This document shows, piece by piece, positions 1 through 11,463 of a stretch of DNA of 64,000 nt. How positions within the stretch are numbered: the stretch's first letter is position 1; each line of letters opens with the position of its first letter. Both the position numbers and the translations under genes were made by a program. The notes under the pieces are model-generated. The model had not been told where the DNA came from. It worked only from the letters and a program-made list of their open reading frames with translations, and made no database searches. The stretch is from Haemonchus contortus. Its lineage: Eukaryota > Nematoda > Chromadorea > Rhabditida > Trichostrongylidae. Location of the stretch: positions 40,635,166-40,699,165 of the forward strand of contig LS997565.1 of the NCBI GenBank assembly GCA_000469685.2, in the 5' to 3' direction.

Positions 1-860
1 AGGTACCTTCGGGGCTTACTCACCGTTGAATAACCTGTTCCAGGCCATTTTCTTTGAAGCGAATATAACGAGATTTTCGAGCATTGAGAAGGTCGTAGAG
101 CTTCTTTGCTGGAATTCAAGTGCATGACGTCTAATGTCAGTCGGATTTCCTCATTCTCGCCTTTACGGGCTCGAAAATCAAACCTACTATATTCTAATGA
201 TGTACTCAGATTGCTCTTTTAGCACCAATTGAAACGCAAGTTGGTCTCAGTGCAATTCAAAGAACGTGCAATTGTCTGCACGCACGGCTATACTTCAAAA
301 TTTAATTTGAAATAAATAAGCAAAACAAATTGTTCTTTGAAGGGAAGGGTCCGTGCAAACGTACACCTCCAAAAGTTGAAAACACGTTTTTTTTTTCTCA
401 AAAAGAAAATTGGTGTCTTCAAAGTACAATGACCGATGGATGAGTTTGGTAACGAAAAACTCAAATTGCAAAACATTTATAGGCCGTATGATGTTGTTTA
501 TGATGACGCATGTTTCTCTGCAAAACAACGATTACCCCCAGCAGGAAATGGAGTCATAACTTATACAATTAAATATCACATGCCCATATTCATTGGTAAT
601 GATTATGTGTGACGTAATTGTGAAGTCAGCTGTTGAAAAACGTTCGAAAAACCCAGAAAACGTCAGTTAAGTCCATTTAATTTTCTATTTCATAACTTAT
701 TCACGTTCAACACCTCCGCCCTACACTCCCACCCCTTCCCCTCCCCCTACTTATTTATTTTTACCATGAAATTATCGCTAAGTCGACAGTGAACCCAAAA
801 TGTATGGAAGCAACTAAAGATTACATAGGTTTTTATTGGACTTCGACCTCTCAAAGCCAC
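1..860. other. Intergenic stretch, no gene recognised
   Basis: AT-rich sequence. The open frames are short and overlap on both strands without a recognisable family motif or exon-like boundaries. I see no RNA gene or repeat with clear ends here. Confidence 0.5.
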
Positions 861-861
861 T

Positions 862-1378
862 GAAAAGGCACAGTTCACAATAATCTTGAGATGCCTCTGT
901 TTGTCGAAAAAGTGTAAATATAGGTTGGGAGTAGTTCAATTTTTGCTTGGTAGTGAAGAAACCACGAAAGTTCGCCGACTCCAAAAAAATAGGGCTTCTC
1001 CAAAGTAGGGGCAATAGAGGTTGGACGAGATTATCAGGACGGAAATAACATGGAGAGGGCATTCGGACGAGGTTTTAAGTGTTGCAATTGCCAAATGAGC
1101 TGGCTACGGAACTGCCTTTCACTGTTGCTATGAGTCATGATAAGTCGTTTGAGCTTCCCCCATGGGTTTCCCTTCTGAATGGTGAAGCCTGTACAATGCC
1201 GGTGAAACTCGTCCGAGGATACATACGTGAGAATCTTTGAGCCGTTATAACGCCCTAACTATGCTGTTTTCCGACCTGACAGCGCCAGATATGGTATTCT
1301 GGAGGGCATCGCATTCATCCTATAGGGGAAAGGGGGGGGGGGACAAGGAACCATTTTCGCGTGAGCGGGCCTTTACCA
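862..1378. repeat. MITE, TTAA/AGGCAC family, copy A (degraded)
   Basis: The left end reads AAAGGCACAGTTCACAATAA. The right end, GCGTGAGCGGGCCTTTA, is a decayed inverted copy of it. The interior (GGAAATAACATGGAGAGGGC, then CAATGCCGGTGAAACTCGTC) matches the copies at 15.5 and 22.0 kb. It is non-coding and about 515 bp long. The right end is preceded by a poly-G run near 1328-1342. Family identity rests on the shared ends and interior seen in this window. Confidence 0.65.
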
Positions 1379-1379
1379 T

Positions 1380-2054
1380 TCTGATATTTTCATTCTGAAC
1401 CCTTTGAACTCTCACTGGTTAGACCTCCTCGGTTGACCTTTTTCATAATAAATATGTATTTTCTGCAAAGTGCAAAGTATCAGATCAGCGAGGCCAACTA
1501 CTACTCATTGACAGCCTTCTTTTTTCAGTGGTGATTTTTTCTCAAAAAAAAAACAGTTGCCATGCGTAGGACAATTTTTTCGTAGATACAGTTTTTCTGG
1601 ACCCATTATTAATGTTGAACTTTGCTGAAGGCAGGGTATAGTACCTATGAGAACTTCACAGACGGAAAAACACGATCATTGATGATTTTGTAATGAACTG
1701 TGAATGAAAAGAAAGTAGAGAAAATTTTAGGGTAGACCGCCCCGAATTGCTGCCGCTCGGGGAATTTCAAATTTAGAGAAGCCAAGTTAGAAGTTGGGAA
1801 GTTCACTCAAAGCCTAAATCATGGCAATAAAAAAGCGACTAGAAAAGATACTTCCCAGTAAGGTCGTGTGATGGAGTCCCATCTGTGTCGTCAGACTTCG
1901 TCCTTCAAACCAATACAACCGCAGGTGAAGAGGAAATACCAGACTGTCATTGGAATTCAACCCGAGGCACAACGATATGGTTAAGTAGTTTGGTACGAAT
2001 ACAATATGAATCTATCGAATATGTATTAGTACATAATGTGTAATACATACATAA
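1380..2054. other. Intergenic stretch, nothing recognised
   Basis: No coding frame with splice logic, no RNA gene and no inverted-repeat ends were seen between the two flanking miniature elements. Confidence 0.4.
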
Positions 2055-2056
2055 TA

Positions 2057-2633
2057 TTAAGTTGATGCATAATTATTGCGGATTTTTTTAGCGGCTTTTT
2101 TTCTCCCAAAGAACTCGAATATTGAACTCGGGTCTTTTCTAGAAATGATCTAGTTGATTTCCTCTACAAAAACGTACCTAGAAAACCATACGCATATTCG
2201 CGAAATTAGGTTCTACTACTGAGAGAGAGGTTGGAAAGTTGCGGAGTCATTCCGCGATCTCAGTAACTTTTCGGCGATGGAACAATCAGTCAAAGCCAAC
2301 CAGGAGATGGGATCTGCTCCTGAATCTGTCATATTCACCAGCAGAAACTTCGATGGATTATCTCGTCAACCATTCATCAAAAAAATGGCTAGAGAATAAA
2401 AGTTAAGTCGATTTGGATGACTTGATGGCCGATGTCGAGGCATGGATCGCCCCCAAGGATCAAAACTCCTTCGCTTTTAGGATCCGACCATCTTGGCAAT
2501 GGGAAGCAATGCTTGACGTGGATGGTGGATAATTTTCGAAGTAATTATTTGAATAGTTTTTGTTCAGTATTTTTATCGTTTCGTTGAATAGAATTTGTTG
2601 AAAGAACTCCGCAATAATTATGCATCAACTTAA
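2057..2633 (+). mobile_element. Mariner-derived non-autonomous element, copy 1
   Basis: The ends are TTAAGTTGATGCATAATTAT and its inverted copy ATTATGCATCAACTTAA, a variant of the TTAGGTTGATGCATAATTATTG terminus seen at 18.1 and 35.2 kb. The interior near 2407-2530 still encodes a mariner transposase C-terminus (DLDDLMADVEAWIA, then WEAMLDVDGG, like the family's W..V.D.DG ending), interrupted by stops. The catalytic core is missing, so this is an internally deleted relic. The terminus resembles that of Hsmar1/cecropia-type mariners; subfamily placement is inference. Confidence 0.7.
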
Positions 2634-2659
2634 TGATATAAATAAATTCTGAATAGAGA

Positions 2660-2953
2660 AGGATTAGGATTAGTTTTTGCCGTTAATAAATGCCGTATGA
2701 GGGATGCGCCCACGCACTCGACCTCCATTCAGAATCGTAGTGGCCAATAGAATGCCTGTAGCCTACACAGTCATTTGTGGGGAGCGATTCATGTCAAAGA
2801 CAGTGCTTTCATCCTTTGATATAAGTCTGGTACCAATTAAACCAGACCACAGAGGGATATAAGGCTCTGCTGGCGTGGGCGAGTATTGAACCGGGACCAT
2901 TGGCGCGTAATATGTATGTAGTGCGTCACTTCCTACCGCACCACTTCCGCCCT
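2660..2953 (-). repeat. tRNA-derived SINE, copy 1
   Basis: This copy shares the block ATGAGGGATGCGCCCACGCA, the CAGAATCGTAGTGG motif and the region around GTCTGGTACCAATTA with copies at 3.8, 9.8 and 20.2 kb. Read on the minus strand, the 5' end lies near 2950 and has a tRNA-like start. It runs through the common body to an A/T-rich tail near 2660. The tRNA-like head is more eroded here than in the 3.8 kb copy. Confidence 0.6.
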
Positions 2954-2959
2954 TGTGGT

Positions 2960-3760
2960 TTTTGTTGTATTAATTCGATTTGGTGGAATTCGTCGAAGAA
3001 AGGGACGTGGGAAGTCTCGTCACCTAGGGGTGAAACCTGACCGTAATTGGATCGAAAAAAATGCTTAGTTCCTTGATTTTTTAAAAAGCGAAAGGGCGAT
3101 GGAGCTGGGGATGGTTCAGTGTTTACAGCGGTAGGTGTAATGAAATTTGCTCTTCAAATTTACTCTTCAATTAATTAAACAGATCTGGATCGAAGGGGAA
3201 AAAAATAATCTTTGTTGCAAGTCACATTGATGACGCCATCAAGTCACACTTTTTTCATTATATTCGGTTCAATCGACCGGAAAATGCAGCAGTTGTCAGT
3301 CATCCGATGCAATTTCCCCATGTTTCGGGTCAACGTCATCCGTCCTTTAGCAACATGCAACAAATGCATCGTGAATGATGACAGGAAATTGCAGTCGCGA
3401 ACTCGTGCAAGAACCACACGAATATAGACTGCTAAAAACAGCTCTTCACACTTGCACACTCACCGGGAGGGGGGGGGGGTGAAGCATCCGCCTGCACATG
3501 GGGCGATAACCAAACCATGGATTTCGGAGGAAATTAGCTGGGAAAATCATTCCGCACCACCCGAACAAATCTCTTAATGTCCGATTATCCAAATTGTACG
3601 AACAGCCTCTGGATCCCATTAGTGACCATATGGGAGGGCCGTATATGGACTTTCAATCTGCCACTTTCCGACAAGACCAAAGGGCGGGGTTTGTTGAATG
3701 GGCTGGGCTTACCGGATAATCTGTCCTTTCCTAGGACCTAATTACTTTTCCATAACATCA
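2960..3760. other. Intergenic stretch, no gene recognised
   Basis: Short frames overlap on both strands with no family match. There is a poly-G run near 3470-3478. No inverted-repeat ends or RNA gene were seen. Confidence 0.4.
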
Positions 3761-3765
3761 AGGTA

Positions 3766-4050
3766 AAAGGAAAAAGTTTTTGGTATCAATCAATCCAGTC
3801 TGAGGGATGCGCCCACGCACTCATCCCCATTCAGAATCGTAGTGGCTTGTTGAATGCGTATGTGCCCCATACAATGAATTGCAGTGACCAGCCTATGTAG
3901 CAAGTCAGTGCTTTTATCCTCCCAGACGAGTCTGGTACCAATTAACGACTCTGAAAGACCTGGTTGACCTAGGTGGATATTGATCCGGGGACCGAACCCA
4001 TGACCATGCGTGTATAAAGTGCGCCACCTGCCACTACACCACCTCCATCC
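3766..4050 (-). repeat. tRNA-derived SINE, copy 2 (best preserved)
   Basis: On the minus strand the element opens with a tRNA-like head. An A-box-like TGGTGTAGTGG lies near 4043, and a B-box-like GGTTCGGTCCC about 40 bases further on near 3990. These are spaced as in a tRNA gene, as expected for an internal RNA polymerase III promoter. The body follows, containing TAATTGGTACCAGACTCGTC, and the element ends near 3766 in an A/T-rich tail. No foldable full tRNA is present, so this is a tRNA-derived SINE and not a tRNA gene. The parent tRNA cannot be named. Confidence 0.7.
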
Positions 4051-4054
4051 TTCC

Positions 4055-7000
4055 ATAACATTACCTCTGAAAAAGGGTTGCAGCGGTTTTTCGGAATAGA
4101 CCAGAAATTGCTTAATTGGTGATTAAGGGATGATTATGCAACAGAATAACAGTTCAATGCATCTTTCGGATCGAATTCAGGTTGAGAATTATAACTTTGA
4201 TCGATGTGAGTAAGAGTTCAAACAAAGTTTCGTCTGAGGATAGGTCGCAAGCAGGAACCAGCTAGCCTTAGGAGTAAGGGGAAAGGATGTTGGTCAGTGC
4301 AGCATCATGCAGACATCCGAGCTTTGATCCTGCCCCCAGGTATATTGTGGACTCCGGCCACGTTGCCAGTCGTCTAGGAGCCGTCTGGGAGGAACACTCA
4401 CGATTTTGTTAAAAATGAAGGAAAAAAGAAAAACGTTGAATAATGAGTTTGAAGAAAGAGAGAAAGAGTTAAATAGACTGAACATCACTTACCAAAGTAC
4501 GTTATCAATGTTTGCAAATTTCTGCTAGTTCTTCAACAACAGATCGGAATCGCATTCGCTAAATTATTCGGAAAATGTTCTCATAATTTGAGAAATTTGG
4601 AAATGGGACTTAGGCCAGTTAGGGGTTCAACAATTGTTTGAACAGCAATTTTGGAAGGGGACCTACGAGATGGGATACTAGAAAGGGAGATACTGAAGTT
4701 TTTGAGAAACGATGTTCCCCGTGTCGGATCGGTTCATCGGCCAGAATCGTCTAGTAGGCATCGGGTTCGGCTAGCCCCCACAGCTCATTGTATCGGCCCC
4801 GTAAACCCAAAGCCTTCGGGTAGAATTTGCGGGGGAATTTGCGTGGGAAGTCCCTGAACGAGAAAAAACGTTCTTCATAAGACTTCATCCATTGTTATTA
4901 CAATCGACTATCATTTTTTTGCTATTTTTACTCTCAAGTAGTAGGGCTTCTCTGTATTCATCGCCCCTAATAATAGCTTGAGAGGGAAGGAGACGAAAAA
5001 AGAAGCTTGATATTATGTATATAACCTATACTTATGATCTAAAAAACTGCCTCGTTCTTATTACGGTAGGAATGAGCTGACTTCAACGACTACCACGAAG
5101 CTACATAGGTAGTTTGCATCTCAACTCATAGCTGTCAATGAATGCCCTTCATCCTTCACGCCTATGAAGGCTCGGACAAGATCTATTTGAAGGAAATCAT
5201 TAATTATCATCAGTTATCAACCAGAAAAAATTATTCGTTTTATCCGGATCATGTGGAATATTCTCATCAGTGCTTACTTACCTAGCAGTAAATGCGAGAT
5301 ATTCTGAGATATTCTGATGGTCAATTTATGGACAAAAGTTCAGACTCGGACGGGACTCGAACCCGTACTTGTCCTTTCCGGGGACCGTGCTTCCAGTGGA
5401 AGCATTTGTTGAAGCGTGGTGCATTCCAGGAACGAGAACGATGGACCAAAAGACTCTGTTTACCAATAATTCCAAAGGTCAAAAGCATTGGAAGCATTTT
5501 AAACGTCATCACTAATTGCTGACAGGATACCCATACATTTAGAAGCCAAAAATAGTCCCATATATCTGTGACGACCTGCTCAGAAAAAAAACTTTGGGAA
5601 TCAATGCACAAAATTGAAAAATGGGTGATTTAAATCACAAATCACATTCAGGGTCTGACCCGAATCAATCATTTTCTTCAGCGGAATAGGTCTACCTTTA
5701 CCATTTCATCGCGAAATGGGTGATCGTTTTAAAGTGAAGGGTTTCCGGACGATTCGGCAAATATTGCTTTCGTACATATATGAGCATGATCTCTATAGGA
5801 ATCAATTGACTGCATTTCAACGCTTATAAGGCAACCGACGCCACAGATTCTGAGCCTTGGATCAAATTGGAGTGAATACTACTGTTCAAGTGACTGTTGT
5901 AAGAAAAACGCCAGTTGGAGGGTCTGATTTACCTTCTCGCAGGTCACCTAAGTGGGTCGGGTAATGCACTTTGTTACAGCAAAAGATCGTGCCCATCGCT
6001 TACGCTTCTTTCGTGGGAGAGTTTTTTCTGGTGAGAACCTCATGTCATGGGAAAAGCAAAGGGCATGACAAAGTTGACAACATCACGCAAACTATAACTC
6101 ATAGTGACGTTTGGGATCACAGCTGACCGACCCTGAAGCAATAGAAGGCTTGCCTGACTTGAGCACACGGTTCTGTATGAGAACTATGCCTATGATAACC
6201 TCCTCGGAATTCCTCTACCACATGTGGTCTGGGGATCAGAACCCAAGTGATATGTACACACCCTGACTGATCTTGTCATACCGACAGTAAGCCAATTTTA
6301 GTGCTGCTAGGAAGAAGGTGACAGTCCGGATGAAGGACAAACGTGTGGCTTCTTCCAGGATGGGACTGAGTTCACTTAGAAAGCGAAGATTGAACTCCAA
6401 CTCCTAGCACAGATTCCGATTGAACCCTGATCTCTGTTAGCAGTTCGTCATCCCATTTTCAACAAATCAGTGAGTAAACGATAAAGCCACTTTGCAAGGT
6501 TCCGTAGGATTGGAGAAGCATATGGGCTCCCAGGACGAAAACACGACTCTTCTTCTTTATTCCATCATTTAAGCTGCTTTAGCACGTTCTAGTTCATGCT
6601 CAGTGTCACGCAAATAGTTCACACCCACCACAATGTACTAGTAGTGACTTGAATGTACCACAGATTACACAAGTACCCTTCACTTGTTTGCCATCTTTCT
6701 CACCTATCCTATCAGGCGGATTTGACGCTCATGCATTGAAACGTCACTCCTTAAACACAACCAATTTTGTTAGGTACAAGTACTTTGAGCTGCTTATCAA
6801 TTCAGTTACCCAATGATACACCGGTTCTGACAGCTTCCGACCACATAAATCTAAAGAATCAATAAAAGCAAAACTACATACAGTAGGGGCCAGAATTTTA
6901 TGGACAGATGGTTTTCTGAAGATTTCTTTTCGAAAAGTCGCTGAATCGCCCTCGGACTTGGAACAGATATATGTATCTCTCTCAGAATTCAAAGCTTGCT

Positions 7001-7185
7001 CTTACGAATAGATTCATAAAGCTTCTCCTGCAGGTTGTAATACTCGTGAAAAAACTGAAAAATGCCTCGTTTTGCTTCACAGGCCTTCAGTTCACGGTAA
7101 AAAATTTGCGTCTTCCGCCAAGACTTTTCATTTTTAGTGCATTGTATTTTATTCAGCAAATACCTAAGACGTTTGGGGAATAGAT
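4055..7185. other. 3.1-kb stretch without a recognised gene
   Basis: Open frames are all under 100 codons, overlap across strands and show no recognisable domain. A tRNA T-arm-like GGGACTCGAACCC sits at about 5352-5364 on the plus strand (GGGTTCGAGTCCC on minus), but the rest of a tRNA cloverleaf is absent. Confidence 0.4.
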
Positions 7186-7186
7186 C

Positions 7187-8160
7187 ATGTAAGCTGTTCG
7201 CAATGACATTCTACGAGGAATCGAGCAAGGGATGAAACAAGTCGAACTAGCAAGACTTTTTCACGTTGCTGGATCAACTATTAGCCCTTTTCCATAGAAA
7301 GTCTCAGCGAGCGTAATGATTGCAGCAACGCCGCAATCAGGAAGATGTCGGATGATCTCACGAGCCATCAACAGAAACATCCTCCGATTGAGTCGTGGCA
7401 ATCCCATGCTCACTTCCACCGACATCCAAAACGAATTGGCCGCCGGCAGTGGACATATCTTGTTGACAAGAACTATTCGGAGACATCTACAAGCTGCCGG
7501 ACTTCTAGGAAGAAACCGTTCATTTCGGAGAGGAATCGTAAAGCTGGTGTCAGGTGGGGGCAGGAGTATATCTGTTGAACTCGGCAGCAGTGGTGCGGGG
7601 TTTGAGTATATTAGACGTCCAGTGGCCCAAAATTCGACCATTCTTATCAACTGCCCACTGTGAAGCCTTTTGGAGGGAACGTGATGATTTGGGAGTGCCG
7701 TCTACAAGCTGCCGGACTTTTGGGAAGACACCGTTCATCTCGGAGAAGAATCATAAAGCTGGTGTCAGGTGGGCGCAGGAGTATATCTGTTGGACTCGGC
7801 AGCAGTGGTTTAACGTTCTATTTTCCGACCAATACAAGTTCAACCTGATGGGGAGTGCGGGGTTTGAGTATAATAGACGCCCAGTTGGCCGAAAATTCGA
7901 CTATTCTTATCAACTGCCGACTGTAAAGCCTTTTGGAGGGAACGTGATGATTTGGGAGTGCTTCTGTGGTCACGGAATCGGACCTCTTCGTCATTTGCCT
8001 TCCAGTCACTTGGCAGAGGATTCATTTTCCAGCAAGGCAACGACCCCATGCATCCTGCCAGGAAATTTTCTCATTTTGAAAAAGCCTGGAACGATCCTTC
8101 AGTCTCCAAAAAATTTGTTATTGTTTAGTTACATTGGTTTTCGAAGTTTGTTGTGACTAT
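7187..8160 (+). pseudogene. Tc3-like transposase relic, frameshifted and internally duplicated
   Basis: The N-terminal helix-turn-helix part reads RGIEQGMKQVELARLFHVAG (about 7210-7270) and is followed by stops. Around 7340-7500 it continues with TSTDIQNELAAG and RTIRRHLQAAGLLGR, typical of the Tc1/Tc3 second DNA-binding subdomain. A catalytic-domain start is seen as QQWFNVLFSDQYKFNLMGS (about 7800-7850), where the family has FSDESKFNL, so the first catalytic Asp position is kept. It then reads YNRRPVGRKFDYSYQLPTVK and GGNVMIWECF to about 8000. The last catalytic residues are not found. A segment of about 210-260 bp is duplicated in tandem. The element is dead. Confidence 0.8.
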
Positions 8161-8220
8161 TTCGTTTGAATAAATATATGAATATTTTGCTCAATGCGAT
8201 GAGTTCCTTATATCTTATTA

Positions 8221-9492
8221 TTAGGGTGTCTCAAAAGTTTTGAGAAAATTTTGGTCATGTATTTCGCAACCATGCTGCGCAAGATAGCGTCGAGGCAGAG
8301 CCACGGAGAAAAGGTCAGTAAGAGGTCACGCTTAGCAGATCATCATAACAAGAGAACAGTATTGCACTTTATCTTTGGAAGTGAGTTATCAACATTTGAA
8401 TTATTTTCGACTGACCCGACTACAGGCGCCTTCTGCTTCATTACTACCGATCTGGTCACTCCGCCACTCAAGAGCGGAATGAATTGCAGTCATCGATGGG
8501 CAGTAGTGCACCATCCCTCGCCACCTGCTATAGGCGGTACGGCCGCTTCTCTAGAGAGAGTTTCACTTCGACGAAGTGCCACGGAGCGGACGTCCACGTT
8601 CCACCAAGACCGAAATTGTCTTAGCCTCCGTCCAAAGCAATCCTTCTCAAAGCCTGAGAGGAATGGATAGGACGACTTCCGCTCCCCGTTCCACCACCCA
8701 CGACATCCTACGCAGACGTCACTTTCGCGCAGCAATTCTTGCAATCATCCCCCACACCTTGACTGAGAGCGAGCGTCAGGTGCGGGTCGATGTGTGTCGG
8801 AAGCTACTCGACCGCAAACGAACGGTGGATTGGACGAGCTTCATCATCGCTCAGGATGAGAAGTGGGTTTCTTATGATAATCCATACAGGAAGTCGCAGT
8901 GGCTACCAATCGTCATAAGGCCAGAAGCCGTTGCCAAGCGTGGGGAACACGTTGAAAAGAATACGATCTCGTTCTTCTTATGCTCCGCCGGCTTTTTCTA
9001 CTATGAGATCCTCCCTGAGGGTACTGCTGTGACTGTAAGGGTATTCTGCGAGCAGCTGCGGGAGATGGTGTCTGGAGCCCCGGTTTCACACCGAATGCAG
9101 GGAAAGTTTCTGATTTTGATGAGTCACGCTCGACCACATCATGCTAGGGCGACGGCTAAGAGTTGGTAAGGCTTGGGACTACCTGGCTGCCCTATCCTCC
9201 GTATTCACCTGACCTTAGCCCTTGCGACTACCACGCTTCCAGGACTCTGCAAGTTTACCTCAAAGGGAAAAAATTTCATAACCGTCAGGAGGTCAAAGGC
9301 GCAGTAGATGAATGGATCGCGTCGCGCTCCTCGTCTTTCTGGATGGATGACATCAGTGCTCTGCCCAGTCGATGGCGGGAGGTCATGGCTAAAGAGGGCT
9401 ACTATCTCCATTACTGATCTCACCTTTTTGTTGTAGTATTTTTGTGTTGAACAAACCAAATAAATTTTCTCAAAACTTTTGGGACACCCTAA
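8221..9492 (+). mobile_element. Mariner element with intact ends, defective transposase
   Basis: Terminal inverted repeats TTAGGGTGTCTCAAAAGTTT and its partner (TTAGGGTGTCCCAAAAGTTT read inward from the right) bound a 1272-bp element. TA duplications flank it at 8219-8220 and 9493-9494, the hallmark of Tc1/mariner insertion. The length is close to the roughly 1.3 kb usual for mariners. Confidence 0.9.
8251..9415 (+). pseudogene. Mariner transposase (broken)
   Basis: This is a D,D34D-type transposase spread over at least two frames. The first catalytic Asp is visible in IIAQDEKWVSYDN (about 8850-8880). The third lies in PYSPDLSPCDYH (about 9195-9230), followed by the C-terminal LPSRWREVMAKEGYYL. 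At the second catalytic site the family's HDNARPH is replaced by MSHARPH (about 9118-9138), so the Asp is lost. A frame change and a stop fall between the second and third sites near 9168. The N-terminal DNA-binding half (8251-8570) is barely recognisable. No function is expected. Confidence 0.8.
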
Positions 9493-9524
9493 TACTTTGT
9501 TTTAATACTATCGTTTATATTTAC
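9493..9524 (+). repeat. Short AT-rich repeat R, copy 1
   Basis: TACTTTGTTTTAATACTATC and the following CGTTTATATTTA are repeated in inverted orientation beside the palindromic element at 41.7 kb. The mariner interrupts this sequence: CCTTATATCTTA on its left joins this right flank to restore the arrangement seen at the other locus. Confidence 0.65.
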
Positions 9525-9794
9525 TTATTCGGAAAATCAGCATTTCTTCGGTCCTAATAAGAGTTTTTACCGATTTTTTCTCACAGAGAATGAGAGAGCA
9601 CAAATGAAGTAACTTGTGCAAGATAGGGAACGATCAAGTGATTTCTTGAAGAGAAATCCCGAAAAAACCATTTGTTCACAAAGTTCTGGCCTCTACTGTA
9701 GCTGTTTGGTGGAATTGGCAGCATCAGGAACATCTAGTTATCAAACCAAACTCGATTGCCCTGAAAGACTACCGCTTGATTAAGTATCTTAAAA

Positions 9795-10060
9795 AGATAA
9801 AGGATAAGGTTTTGGCGGTAATCAATCCCGTATGAGGGATGCGCCCTCGCACTCGACTTCCATTCAGAATCGTAGAGGCGTAATGAGTGCGTATGTGGTC
9901 TATACAATGAATTGCGGTGGCCAGCCGATGTACAAGTCAGTGCTTTTATCCTCCCAGACGAGTCTGGTACCAATTCACCGACCCCGGAGGGATGGAAGGC
10001 TTGGTTGGCCTGGGCGGGTATCGATCCGGGACTCGTGCCTGGAGGGAACTACTTTCGCTC
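9795..10060 (-). repeat. tRNA-derived SINE, copy 3 (head truncated)
   Basis: The ATGAGGGATGCGCCCTCGCA block and the body containing AGACGAGTCTGGTACCAATT match the other copies. The tRNA-like head degenerates after GATCCGGGACTCGTGCC, so the A-box region is missing or scrambled. It has the same orientation as the other copies. Confidence 0.65.
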
Positions 10061-11400
10061 TGGGCGGTTGGAACATTTCTGAAAGTTTTAGTTAGTTGTT
10101 CTTCGTCGAAAAGAGAGCATGATCAAAAGGACATTGGAAGAATAGTGAAGCTCTGAAGGAAACAGCGATACGGGTCTATGAACCACAAGGGCTCGCGGCA
10201 GGGACGAATGGAGGCATTACCGACGTCAGGTCAAGCGGGCCGATGATCAATAGATTCAATAATAAGCGGTTCAGGGGATTCATCAGAAATGGCAAGAAGC
10301 ATTACAACTCATACAATTGATTTTAGGGCTCGATTTCTATCATGAATGCCTGCTGTTGGTTTCGTTTTGGGATGGACGACGATTGGTTTTTCGTTCACGG
10401 TCATGACTATGTTAAGCTCTAAACTTGGTTCTTTACCTAAGAAGCATCACTTGTACCACTTGTCCCCACGTAGATCATCAACTGTCAGGAGCGTACCAAC
10501 CTATTGTAAAGAAGCCTGATCATCGCGCTGGCTGTCATTCCGGTGTTCGTTTGAGCTCCCGAGGAATCTGGTCAGTAACGGCCCTGAACTGTGATTTCTT
10601 GGCGTAAGCAACCGTTTCCCTGATTTTGTTGGTTGACGGAGTCCCCTTTAGGGCAATGTCGAGCATCGTCCCATCAACAGGGCGTTTAATGACGCTAACT
10701 GCAGCAAGCTTACACTGCTCGGGTTCAAGTCTCCTAGGCGTACATCAAAGAAGGAACGTTACAGTGTCGAAGGGACGAGCGCAAAGGTGGGCATTCTTTG
10801 TCCTCTTCTTTATTCTTTCAGTATCTTTGAATGGTCCCCGTAACGGTTGGTTCTCTTCTGTTCAGCTCCACAGAGAGCTAGGCCGCTCATCATCTTGACT
10901 TCTCGACGAGGTACGAGTAGCTAGAACACTCAGAAACCTCCGTTCTGTTGATCGTAAAAGCAGTTCGTTTCCGATGTGCTATTGTCTAGTTGCACGGCAG
11001 CATCACAGTATTATCCCAGCATTGATCTTTTGCTGAAGTAATTCTGGTACTGTCGTTGGGAAGGGATAACGACATGTATTTGTCTTCTCCCGAACAAGAA
11101 TAGTATCAGCATGAAATACTTGCTTGGCCAAAGTGGAATCAGGGCAGGGCCAATCAGGGTTCTGATCCGCAGACCGTGCGTGCCGAAGCGGTAACCCTAC
11201 TCCACGCTTGCCACAAGATGCCAGCCAAGTATAACACGTATTGGCGCCCATCAATTGATGCCATCATACAGTAATCATGATCACGTTAATCAATTACAGT
11301 ACCATTGCAGCGAATGAAAAGCAATGGTGTTTTATCTGGTAAGCCTACATGATCGTAGTCGTCATCGAAGCCATGAGATTGAGGAGGCGGTGCCTGGATG
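10061..11400. other. Intergenic stretch, no gene recognised
   Basis: Several 60-90 codon open frames overlap one another without splice-site continuity or family motifs. Nothing here can be supported as a gene. Confidence 0.4.
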
Positions 11401-11410
11401 GCTGGATGCT

Positions 11411-11421
11411 TCATATAAAAG
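11411..11421 (+). promoter_or_regulatory. TATA box of the CHH/ITP-like gene
   Basis: CATATAAAAGG lies about 45 bases before the chosen ATG at 11464. The same spacing is seen before the two ground-like genes at 34.1 and 36.7 kb, which supports both this start and a conventional TATA promoter. Confidence 0.5.
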
Positions 11422-11463
11422 GCGTGGCCACCTGCGAAGGAATCGTTCCTTCTTGTGACAACG

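Noticed and set aside
5345..5420. tRNA gene on the minus strand (GGGTTCGAGTCCC T-arm)
   Set aside because: Only a T-arm-like hairpin is present. No matching acceptor strand, D-arm or anticodon arm could be placed upstream.
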